Below the pieces are notes generated by a model that saw nothing but the letters and a program-made list of their open reading frames with translations, had not been told where the DNA came from and searched no databases. Source: Azospirillum soli (GTDB taxonomy: Bacteria; Pseudomonadota; Alphaproteobacteria; Azospirillales; Azospirillaceae). Taken from it: 64,000 nt of DNA. The DNA lies in assembly GCF_017876165.1 (NCBI RefSeq), contig NZ_JAGINQ010000012.1, positions 1-64,000 on the forward strand. The letters are read 5' to 3'. Position 1 is the first letter of the stretch, and every line of letters starts with the position of its first letter. Positions 56,452 to 64,000 of this stretch are shown in pieces. A program made the translations under genes and the position numbers.

Positions 56452-57350
56452 CCCCCAACCTCCTCCAGCGGCTCCACATCCACGCTGACGGTCAGCGCGT
56501 GCCCGGCGCCGCCCATCAGCACGCCGCGCGCTGGGCTCACGTCGTCGTAATCGCGCCCCCAGGCGATGGTGATGAAATCCTGGTCGGCCCGCCGATCATT
56601 GGTCGGGCAGAGATCGACCCAACCCGCGCTTCCGCACCAGACCGACGCCCAGGCGTGGCTGACGTCGGCGCCGACCAGACGCGGCTGTCCGGCCGGCGGC
56701 AAGGTCCGCAGGTAGCCGGAGACATAGCGCGCGGGCAGCCCAACTGACCGGACGCAGCCGATCACGATGTGGGCGAAGTCCTGGCACACGCCGCGCCGGT
56801 GCCGCATCACCTCGGCCAACGGCGTGGCGACGGTCGTCGCCGCCGGGTCGAAGGTGAATTCCCGGTGGATGCGGTGCATCAGGTCCAACGCCGCCTCCAC
56901 CACCAGGCGCCCCGGCGTGAAGGATTGGCGGGCGTAGTCCAGCAGCATCGGCGACGCCGCCACCAGCGCGCTGTCGAAGCAGTACTGCCCGATGTCCGCC
57001 CCGCCATCCGCCCCGTTATCCGCGCCGGGCAGGCTGCGCAATGAATCGCGCACGCTCTCCCACGGCTGCGACAGCGCTGCATCCAGCGGCGGCGGTGCGA
57101 AGACCTCCACCTCGCTTTCGGCGGTCAGGACGAACTGGCGGTGCGGCTCTTGCACGGCGACGTAGGTGACGGTGTTGCCGAAATAGTCGATGTGGTCGCT
57201 GCGCACCGCCGGGGCCGGCAGCACGGTCAGCATGCTGCGCCGCACCCGTTGGCGCGGGTGGGGGCGGGCGGTCAGGTGCAGCAGATGATGCGACACCGGC
57301 ACGTCCTCGCCGTAGTCGTAGCTCGTCACGTGGCGCACGCGGTAGCGCAT
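56448..57350 (-). CDS. Transglutaminase-like cysteine protease domain protein
   Basis: A 300-residue cytosolic protein: N-terminal beta domain (about 1-100; RVRHVTSYDYGEDVPVSHH) and a transglutaminase core with Cys189 (RRGVCQDFAH), His232 (DVSHAWASVW) and Asp246 (WVDLCPTND). This complete catalytic triad is typical of the bacterial transglutaminases found with alpha-E and ATP-grasp proteins. The start was chosen at ATG 57350, 31 bases after the upstream gene; an ATG at 57404 would overlap it. With the next genes it is part of a peptide-processing set, the natural substrate being unknown. Confidence 0.87.
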   Translation of the reverse strand: MRYRVRHVTSYDYGEDVPVSHHLLHLTARPHPRQRVRRSMLTVLPAPAVRSDHIDYFGNTVTYVAVQEPHRQFVLTAESEVEVFAPPPLDAALSQPWESVRDSLRSLPGADNGADGGADIGQYCFDSALVAASPMLLDYARQSFTPGRLVVEAALDLMHRIHREFTFDPAATTVATPLAEVMRHRRGVCQDFAHIVIGCVRSVGLPARYVSGYLRTLPPAGQPRLVGADVSHAWASVWCGSAGWVDLCPTNDRRADQDFITIAWGRDYDDVSPARGVLMGGAGHALTVSVDVEPLEEVGG

Positions 57351-57381
57351 CGCGCCGCCGTCACGCGCGTTGGCGGGGGCG

Positions 57382-59994
57382 TCAGGCCGATCGGGCGAAG
57401 GCATGGCTGAAATACGCGTGGGCCAGAAGGTTGGAAACGTCCGGAAGCGACATGGCGAGGCTGTCGAGCAGCGTGTGCAGCGCCGTGCTGGACCGCAGCG
57501 CCTCCGGGTTGCGCAGCGACGAACGGCACGTCTGCACCAGGGCCAGCGCCGATCCGGTCGGGTCGTCCGCCGCACAGCGCGACCCGGCGGGCAGCGCCGC
57601 CACATGCCCCTCCAGCGCGGCAAGCTGGAAGGCCAGCGCGCGCGGGTTCGTCTCGTCGGCCAGCAGCAATTCCAGCACGGGGGTGCGCTGCACGCTGGTC
57701 AGATAACGGGCGCGGTAGGTCATGACGCTCTCGCCCAATTCCAGCAGGACCGACAGGGCCGCTGTCCGCGCACCCTCATCCTGCCGGTCGAGCCCGCCTA
57801 CGCCAACGCCCCGCATCAAGGCGACGGTGTGGATCGCGCGTTCGATGCGCCGCCCGATGTCCAGGAAGCGCCAGCCCGGCCCACGCGTCATGCTCTCCTG
57901 CTCCAGCCCGGCCAGCGCCGCGAGGCTGGTCACGAGATCGTCCAGGCGCAGCAGCATCGCGGCGGCATCTAGCCGCTGCTCCGGCGGCTGGCTCTGCCGA
58001 TCCAGCATGGTGATGACCCGCCACATGTCCAGCGACAGGCGGTCGCGCACCGAATAGGCGGTGCGGTGCAGCCGCTCCACCTGGGCGCGCAGGCTGTTCG
58101 GATGCTCCGGATCGATCACCGAACTGTACAGCGCGTTGCGCAGCGCCCGGCCGCTGCCGTGATCCGACACGCGCGTCAGGTCCCACGGGATCATGCCGAC
58201 CCAGGCCATCAGCCCCAGCAGCGGGCGCAGCTGTACGGCGGCGCCCGGCAGGTTGCCGTCGGTCAGCCGCGTGTGCGTCGCGCGCAGCAGGCGCACTGCC
58301 CCTTCCGACCGTTCCGCGTAGCGGCCCAGCCAATACAGGCTGTCGGCAACACGGCTCGGCAGGTCGTTGTTGGCCGGGCGCACGGCCGGTGTCGGCAGTT
58401 CCGGCGTGGTCACGTCCGCCGCGCGTTGCGGGCTCGGGCGCGCCGGGGTGTGCTCGCCACGGCGGCCGGACAGGATCCAGGTGTCCTTGCTGCCGCCGCC
58501 GCGCTGCATGGAGACGACCAGCTTGCCCGATTCCGTGGACACGCGCGTCAGACCACCGGGCATGACGGCATAGCCGCCATCCGGCTTGGCGCACAGGAAG
58601 ACGCGCAGCACCAGCGGTCGCGGTTGCAGGCGCCCGCTCTGCCAGACGGGGGCGGTGGACAGCGCCAGCCGCTCCTGCGCCACGTAGCACCAGGGCCGCG
58701 CCTTGATCCGCTCGACGAGAGCCGCGCGCTCCGCCGACGACAGGTCGGCACCGAAGATCGGCTCGAAGGCCAGCGACGGGAAGGCCGGCTTCACCACCAG
58801 CCCGTCCAGATGGTCGATGACGTAGGCGCATTCCGCCTCGTTGCCGCACCACCAGGCGGCGACCCCGGGCATCTTCAGCTCCTCGCCCAGCAGATGGCGG
58901 CACAGCATGGGCAGCGACGACTTGACCGCCATCGATTCCATGAAGCCGGATCCCAGCGAGTTCGCCACCGCCACGGTGCCGGCGCGCACCGCCTCGATCA
59001 GGCCGGCGACGCCCAGCGAGCTGTCGGCGCGCAGCTCCAGCGGGTCGGCGAAATCGGCGTCCAGGCGGCGCAGGATCACGTCCACCGGGTCCAGCCCGGA
59101 CAGCGTCTTCAGGAACACCTGACGGTCGCGCACGGTCAGGTCGGCGCCCTCCACCAGCGTGATCCCCAGATAGCGCGCCATGTAGACGTGCTCGAAATAG
59201 GTCTCGTTGTAGGGGCCGGGGGTCAGCAGCACGACGCGCGGCCGGTCCCGGCGCGGGCTGAGCGAGAGCAGCGTTTCCTTGTAGGTCTCGAAGAACGGCC
59301 CCAGCCGCTCCACTTGGCAGTGGCGGAAGCTGTCGGGCAGCACCTTCGCCATGACCGCGCGGTTTTCCAGCGCATAGCCGCTGCCGCTTGGCGCCTGGGT
59401 GCGGTCGGACAGCACCCACCAGCGCCCGTCCGGCGCGCGGGCGAGGTCGGCCGCGTAGAAATGCAGATGGATGTCCTTCGGCACCCGGATCCCGTGCACG
59501 GCCCGGCGGAATCCGGGATCGGCGTGGATTACGGCCGGCGCCAACCGGCCGCCGCGGGTCAGCGTCTGCGGCCCGTACAGGTCGGTCAGCACGGCGTTCA
59601 GCAGCGTGGCGCGCTGGATCAGGCCCGACTCGACGGCCTTCCATTCGTGCGCCGGAATCAGCAGCGGCACCATGTCGAGCGGCCAGGGCCGCTCCATCCC
59701 CTTGGGGTCGCCGTAGATGTTGTAGGTGACGCCGTTCTGGTGCAGAAGGCGCCGCGCCTCCTCCCACCGCTCGGCCATCAGTTCGGGGTCGAGGGGCCCC
59801 AGCGTTCCCATGAAGGTCTGCCAGTGCGGGCGCAGGCGCCCCTGGCCGGTGACCATCTCGTCATAAACCTGCCCGGTTCCATAGCCGAGCGCGTCGGCCT
59901 CGCCGAACAGCGATCCCTGCAGGAACGGCTCCGGACGCATCCCCGACGGGTTGGGGGCGTTCGGGGCGGAGAAGGAAAGATCGCGGTCGGACAA
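57382..59994 (-). CDS. Circularly permuted ATP-grasp and alpha-E fusion (DUF404-DUF407-DUF403)
   Basis: An 870-residue fusion. The first ~520 residues are the permuted ATP-grasp (MAERWEEARRLLHQNGVTYNIYG, IHLHFYAADLARAPDGRWWVLSDR, LRVFLCAKPDGGYAVMPGGLTRVS); residues about 555-865 are the helical alpha-E domain (RVADSLYWLGRYAERSEGAVRLLRA). These two are usually separate adjacent genes. ATP-grasp proteins of this class are thought to form amide or peptide bonds, and alpha-E partners may bind the product or substrate. It sits immediately upstream of a transglutaminase and, beyond a cytochrome gene, DUF2126. Confidence 0.9.
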   Translation of the reverse strand: MSDRDLSFSAPNAPNPSGMRPEPFLQGSLFGEADALGYGTGQVYDEMVTGQGRLRPHWQTFMGTLGPLDPELMAERWEEARRLLHQNGVTYNIYGDPKGMERPWPLDMVPLLIPAHEWKAVESGLIQRATLLNAVLTDLYGPQTLTRGGRLAPAVIHADPGFRRAVHGIRVPKDIHLHFYAADLARAPDGRWWVLSDRTQAPSGSGYALENRAVMAKVLPDSFRHCQVERLGPFFETYKETLLSLSPRRDRPRVVLLTPGPYNETYFEHVYMARYLGITLVEGADLTVRDRQVFLKTLSGLDPVDVILRRLDADFADPLELRADSSLGVAGLIEAVRAGTVAVANSLGSGFMESMAVKSSLPMLCRHLLGEELKMPGVAAWWCGNEAECAYVIDHLDGLVVKPAFPSLAFEPIFGADLSSAERAALVERIKARPWCYVAQERLALSTAPVWQSGRLQPRPLVLRVFLCAKPDGGYAVMPGGLTRVSTESGKLVVSMQRGGGSKDTWILSGRRGEHTPARPSPQRAADVTTPELPTPAVRPANNDLPSRVADSLYWLGRYAERSEGAVRLLRATHTRLTDGNLPGAAVQLRPLLGLMAWVGMIPWDLTRVSDHGSGRALRNALYSSVIDPEHPNSLRAQVERLHRTAYSVRDRLSLDMWRVITMLDRQSQPPEQRLDAAAMLLRLDDLVTSLAALAGLEQESMTRGPGWRFLDIGRRIERAIHTVALMRGVGVGGLDRQDEGARTAALSVLLELGESVMTYRARYLTSVQRTPVLELLLADETNPRALAFQLAALEGHVAALPAGSRCAADDPTGSALALVQTCRSSLRNPEALRSSTALHTLLDSLAMSLPDVSNLLAHAYFSHAFARSA

Positions 59995-60102
59995 GGCGGG
60001 TTCGGGCGCTCAACTCTGGTGCGGTGCCGGGTGAGTGTGAACGCCCGTTCCCGCCGATGCAAGCGGCGGTTCGGAGGCCGCAAGGGGCGCATTTGCTTTG
60101 AA

Positions 60103-60131
60103 GGCCCCTCTCCCTTGAGGGGAGAAGGGCC
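60103..60131. terminator. Inverted repeat after the cytochrome gene
   Basis: GGCCCCTCTCCC and GGGAGAAGGGCC form a near-perfect hairpin 13 bases beyond the stop of the minus-strand cytochrome gene. Same CCCTCTCCC style as the repeats at 33301-33412. Confidence 0.6.
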
Positions 60132-60143
60132 TCCAAGCTCCCC

Positions 60144-62243
60144 TTACAGGGTCTTCAGGTACTCAAGCAGCTGCCAGCGCTGCTCGTCGGTCAGCGAGGC
60201 GCCGAACTCGTGACCGGTGTTGCCGTTGCCGGGCTTGGTCGTGTCGAAGGTGAAGGTGTTGTCCGACGCCGACGTGTCCACGCCGACCTTGACCGGGTCG
60301 AGCGAGGTCGTGCCCATGCGGAAGGTCGTCGAACGCTGCGCCGCCGGAAGCAGCATCTCGTACAGGTTCGGGACCGAGCCGTTGTGCATGTACGGCGCCG
60401 TCGCCCAGATGCCGTCCAACGGGCGGGCCTTGTAGGCCATCAGCGTCTGGATGGTCTGGGACAGGGCCTGGTCGTCTTCCGCAGCCTGGGCCGCGGCGGT
60501 CTTGGCCGGGGCGCGGGCCTTCAACGTGTCCACTTTCGACTTGTCCACGGCGGACGCCGCGACCGCCGGGGCGCTGCCGTCGACGGCCGGCTTCTTCTGC
60601 GACAGCACGGCCTGGATCGCCAGCACCTCGTCGCTCAGCTTCTCACCCGGCTTCGGGTTGAACACCTGGCGGGTGTCTGTGATCGGCCGCACGGCCTTGG
60701 TCGCGGTCGTCCCGGAAGCCCAGGACTGGCCCGACGCCGACTGGCCCGACGCCGACTGGGATGCCCAGGGCTGGGACGACTCCCGGCCCTTCGCCATGTC
60801 GATCGCCAAACCCGGATCGTCCAGCAGGCTCTTGATGATGGTGCCGATGACCGCGTTGGACAGGATCACGGCGTCCTGCTCCACCGGCTGCAACGGCTTG
60901 CCGCCCAGGAACTGCGGCGGCATCGCCACGCCCTCGATCGGGCCGGTCTTGGCCGTCTTGCACAGCGCATCCACGGCCATCTTCGGGTCGGAACCGTAGT
61001 TGACCGTGACGAGGCCGGCCTTTACGGCGGCATCGACGCCCAGGCCCGGCGTGCACATCATGCCGAAGGCCTTCTTCACCTTGGCCGGGTCGTTCGGGTC
61101 CGCCCAGGTGAACAGCGGCTCCATGCGGATAGAGACCTTCGGCATGGGCTCGTCACGCGGCACGACCTGATGGCAGCCCGCGCAGTTCTGCTGATAGATC
61201 GCCTCGCCGGCGGCGGCCTTGATGGTGTCCACCGTGCCGGCGATGGAGTCCGGCCACACCGGAGACCGCAGCTTCCGGAGTTGGTTCTCCATATCGTACA
61301 GGTTCCGCGCGCGGATCGTGGACGTGTAGTAGTAGTGCAGGTCGTTCTTCGGCTTGGTCAGGTTGGCCTTGCCGAACACGCCCAGCACCTCGCCGGAGTT
61401 GCGGCCCAGCGCGTCGAGCGCGGTGGCGTTCTCCAGCAGGCCGTTCCACTGCACCTTCGGCAGGTACGGCGCGTCCCACAGGTGCGGATAGCTGACCGGG
61501 GCGTTCGGCGCGCGGCTGTTCGACGGGATCTTCAGATCGATGGACGTCACGCGGTTGAAGATCATGCCGAACGCGTCGGTGCGCATCGGACCCCAGGGGG
61601 TGTCTGGTGTGCTGTCCTTCACGAAGTCGGCGAAGGACGCGTCGAACGCCCGCACCTGCTTCAGCAGCGCCAGACGGTTGGCCGGCGTGGCCTTGGAGCC
61701 GAGCACGCGCTGGGCGAAGCGCTCGAACGTCGGATCGTCGGTGGCGGTGGCGCGGACCGCCGTGCTCAGCGCGCCGATGAAGGCGTAGAGGTCGCCGGTC
61801 GTGACCGCGCCGTCGATGCGCATGGTCTTGTTGCCAACCCGCACGTCGCCGGTGTGGCAGGCCGCGCAGGTCATGCCGATCCAGGCCGTCTTGTCCGGAT
61901 CGACATCCTTCGCGAAGCCGACCGGGAGCAGGTCCGGGTTCCACGAGCTGGCCGTGCCCGGCAGGTAGCCGAACCGGGTCAGGCCCTTGTGGAACAGGTC
62001 CTTGGTCGCCGGGTCCTCCAGCGCCATGAACCAGTCGTAGCGCATGATCTGCGAGCCCTGCGTAGCGTAATAGTACCACTGGCGGGCGCCGTCGTCGTTC
62101 CAGTTCTGGTCGAGGTACCAGAGGTCGCCGACCTGCTTCGGCGGATTGACCGAAACGGGCCGCGGCGGGGCGGGCGGCGGTTCGGCGCAGGCGCCGAGCA
62201 GCATGGTTCCTGCGGCGAGGGTGGTTAGCAGGCGGGCTTTCAT
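60144..62243 (-). CDS. Di-heme c-type cytochrome lipoprotein (cytochrome c peroxidase/RoxA-like)
   Basis: A 699-residue exported lipoprotein (lipobox LLGAC, Cys19). Two heme-binding sites: Cys126-x2-Cys129-His130 (CAACH) and Cys354-x2-Cys357-His358 (CAGCH). The spacing of 228 residues and the total length resemble the long di-heme enzymes (RoxA/cytochrome c peroxidase relatives) rather than the short ~350-residue peroxidases. The low-complexity linker SQSASGQSASGQSWASG (about 505-521) contains a short tandem repeat. It lies between the ATP-grasp/alpha-E gene and DUF2126, possibly in the same transcript. Peroxidase or oxygenase activity cannot be told apart. Confidence 0.8.
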   Translation of the reverse strand: MKARLLTTLAAGTMLLGACAEPPPAPPRPVSVNPPKQVGDLWYLDQNWNDDGARQWYYYATQGSQIMRYDWFMALEDPATKDLFHKGLTRFGYLPGTASSWNPDLLPVGFAKDVDPDKTAWIGMTCAACHTGDVRVGNKTMRIDGAVTTGDLYAFIGALSTAVRATATDDPTFERFAQRVLGSKATPANRLALLKQVRAFDASFADFVKDSTPDTPWGPMRTDAFGMIFNRVTSIDLKIPSNSRAPNAPVSYPHLWDAPYLPKVQWNGLLENATALDALGRNSGEVLGVFGKANLTKPKNDLHYYYTSTIRARNLYDMENQLRKLRSPVWPDSIAGTVDTIKAAAGEAIYQQNCAGCHQVVPRDEPMPKVSIRMEPLFTWADPNDPAKVKKAFGMMCTPGLGVDAAVKAGLVTVNYGSDPKMAVDALCKTAKTGPIEGVAMPPQFLGGKPLQPVEQDAVILSNAVIGTIIKSLLDDPGLAIDMAKGRESSQPWASQSASGQSASGQSWASGTTATKAVRPITDTRQVFNPKPGEKLSDEVLAIQAVLSQKKPAVDGSAPAVAASAVDKSKVDTLKARAPAKTAAAQAAEDDQALSQTIQTLMAYKARPLDGIWATAPYMHNGSVPNLYEMLLPAAQRSTTFRMGTTSLDPVKVGVDTSASDNTFTFDTTKPGNGNTGHEFGASLTDEQRWQLLEYLKTL

Positions 62244-62484
62244 CCCTGATCGCTCCTGAAGGATGTTCGGCGGGCATGCCGGAGATCCTCAGACGCTAGA
62301 CGTGATAACAACCTCCATGCTTCATTTTGTGCGCCCAACCTCCTCATCGAGGGGCTTTGATGCAGTTTGCGCACCCAAAAGATGCAAAATTGCAACGCAA
62401 CGCCTACGAATGAATGCCGTGGCGGGCGCACCCCTCACGCTTCGCCGGCCGAGTCCTATGCGACTCGGCCGAGTCCGGCCAGCC

Positions 62485-64000
62485 TTAGCCCCGTCGCAAG
62501 TCCAGCGTCATGGGGAACTGCGGGTTGCGCTCCTCCGCCGGGACGGCCATCGGGCCGGGCGTGTGCCCGAACGGGAAGAAGCGGGCGAGCCGCCGTCCCT
62601 CCGCCTCGTTGGCGTTGACCGGGAAGGTGTCGTAGTTGCGCCCGCCGGGGTGCATGACATGATAGGTGGCGCCCCCGATCGACCGCTCCGCCCAGGTGTC
62701 CACGATGTCGAAGACCAGCGGCGTGTGCACGGGGATGGTCGGGTGCAGGCAGGACGGCGGCTGCCACGCGCGATACCGCACGCCGGCCACGAACTCCCCC
62801 TCCATGCCCGTGGGGATCAGCGGCACGCGGCGCCCGTTGCAGGTGATGGCGTAGCGCGCGTCGGTCAGCCCGGTGACCCGCACCTGCACCCGCTCGACCG
62901 AGCTGTCCACGTAGCGCACCGTGCCGCCGCCGCCCGGCTCCTCGCCCAGCACGTGCCAGGGCTCCAGCGCCATGCGCAGCTCCAGCGTCATGCCGCGCTG
63001 CGCCACATGCCCATAGACCGGGAAGCGGAAGTTCATGTGCGGCGCGAACCACGATTCCTCGATCGCGTAGCCGTGCTCCTTCAGGTCGGCCAGCACGTCG
63101 GCCAAGTCCTGCTGCACGAAGAAGGGCAGCATGAAGCGGTCGTGCAGCTCCGTTCCCCAGCGCACCAGCTTGCCCTTGTACGGAGCTTTCCAGAAGCGCG
63201 CGACCAGCGCCCGCATCAGCAGTTGCTGGGTCAGGCTCATCTCCGCGTGCGGCGGCATTTCGAAGGCGCGGAACTCCACCAGACCCAGCCGCCCGCTGGA
63301 GCTGTCGGGTGAATAGAGCTTGTCGATGCAGAACTCCGCCCGGTGGGTGTTGCCCTGCACGTCGGTCAGCAGGTTGCGCAGCACCCGGTCCACCAGCCAG
63401 GGTGGGCAGTTCCCCGTCTCCGCCGCCCGGTCGATCTGGTTGAAGGCGATGTCCAGCTCGTAAAGCGTGTCGTCGCGCGCCTCGTCCACGCGGGGCGCCT
63501 GGCTGGTCGGGCCGATGAACAGGCCGGAGAAGACGTAGGACAGGGCAGGGTGGTTCTGCCAATAGGTAATCAGACTGCGCAGCAGGTCCGGCCGGCGCAG
63601 GAACGGGCTGTCCGCCGCCTTGGCGCCGCCCATCACCACGTGGTTGCCGCCGCCGGTGCCGCAGTGGCGCCCGTCGATCATGAACTTCTCGGCACCCAGC
63701 CGCGACTGCCGCGCGTCCTCGTACAGGTCGATGGTGTTGCGCACTAGTTCGTCCCAGCTGTGGGCCGGGTGGATGTTCACCTCGATCACGCCCGGATCCG
63801 GCGTCACGGCCAAGGAGTTCAGGCGCGGGTCCTTCGGCGGCTGGTAGCCCTCGATCACCACCGGCATGTCGAGTTCGACCGCCGTGGCCTCGATCTCCGC
63901 CAGCATCGCCAGATAGTCCTCCAGCGTGTTCATCGGCGGCATGAACAGGTGGATGCGCCCCTGGCGCGCCTCGCAGGTCAGCGCCGTGCGCACCACCCAC
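62485..64000 (-). CDS. DUF2126 protein (transglutaminase-associated), C-terminal part
   Basis: The last 504 residues of a minus-strand gene whose 5' end lies beyond base 64000 (reading is open to the window edge). The sequence has DUF2126 landmarks: [75 protein letters not shown] and [14 protein letters not shown]. Full-length members are about 1100 residues and begin with a transglutaminase domain, which should lie outside the window. DUF2126 proteins accompany ATP-grasp/alpha-E and transglutaminase genes, as here. Confidence 0.88.
   Translation of the reverse strand, partial: WVVRTALTCEARQGRIHLFMPPMNTLEDYLAMLAEIEATAVELDMPVVIEGYQPPKDPRLNSLAVTPDPGVIEVNIHPAHSWDELVRNTIDLYEDARQSRLGAEKFMIDGRHCGTGGGNHVVMGGAKAADSPFLRRPDLLRSLITYWQNHPALSYVFSGLFIGPTSQAPRVDEARDDTLYELDIAFNQIDRAAETGNCPPWLVDRVLRNLLTDVQGNTHRAEFCIDKLYSPDSSSGRLGLVEFRAFEMPPHAEMSLTQQLLMRALVARFWKAPYKGKLVRWGTELHDRFMLPFFVQQDLADVLADLKEHGYAIEESWFAPHMNFRFPVYGHVAQRGMTLELRMALEPWHVLGEEPGGGGTVRYVDSSVERVQVRVTGLTDARYAITCNGRRVPLIPTGMEGEFVAGVRYRAWQPPSCLHPTIPVHTPLVFDIVDTWAERSIGGATYHVMHPGGRNYDTFPVNANEAEGRRLARFFPFGHTPGPMAVPAEERNPQFPMTLDLRRG

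Overview
The window is GC-rich, densely coded DNA from a Gram-negative bacterium, most likely a plant-associated alphaproteobacterium of the Azospirillum type (Rhodospirillales). This is inferred from the Ppx/GppA-RlmE-GuaB order, EcfG-type stress promoters (GGAAC-N17-GTT), an ethylene-receptor-like kinase, giant RTX/Calx-beta proteins and multi-PAS hybrid kinases. No rRNA or other species-level marker is present, so the genus is an inference.

Layout. 1-2.9 kb: the end of a LivM-type permease, a truncated CoA-transferase, an intact thiolase and a decayed IS1182-type insertion sequence. 3.1-10.9 kb: an orphan FtsX-like ABC permease, a LysR/MFS/aldo-keto reductase cluster with a candidate LysR box, and a DUF2157/GDYXXLXY membrane pair. 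10.9-12.3 kb: a graveyard of gene fragments (MocR-type aminotransferase, DUF1989 protein, VirB9-like and VirB10-like pieces). 12.4-24.3 kb: a 1185-residue hybrid sensor kinase and a 2657-residue RTX adhesin/exoprotein built from three tandem ~730-775-residue modules. 24.5-29.4 kb: housekeeping genes (tRNA-Gln, ppx, rlmE, guaB, a SpoU methyltransferase, a DUF1272 protein). 29.4-43.1 kb: envelope and transport genes (NhaP2-type antiporter, small lipoproteins, porin-like protein, MsbA-like exporter), a tyrosine phosphatase, two tandem paralogues of an unrecognised family, rlmJ, a lytic transglycosylase, a TPR-methyltransferase and a PhoD-like phosphatase.

43.4-48.5 kb looks like a general-stress island. 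It holds an anti-sigma-like small protein, an SDR oxidoreductase, an EcfG/RpoE-type sigma factor, and a translationally coupled pair made of a RimK-like ATP-grasp ligase and a GNAT/C39-peptidase fusion. Three EcfG-type promoter matches sit inside it, and two more lie elsewhere in the window, upstream of a 17-kDa-antigen-like lipoprotein and of the RTX gene.

48.7-56.5 kb: glycogen phosphorylase, asd and prfC, then a two-gene signalling operon whose kinase has an ethylene-binding-type membrane domain. 56.4-64 kb is a convergent minus-strand group: transglutaminase, permuted ATP-grasp/alpha-E fusion and DUF2126 (C-terminal part only), with a di-heme c-type cytochrome lipoprotein between the last two. 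Part of this set resembles the known ATP-grasp/alpha-E/transglutaminase peptide-modification systems.
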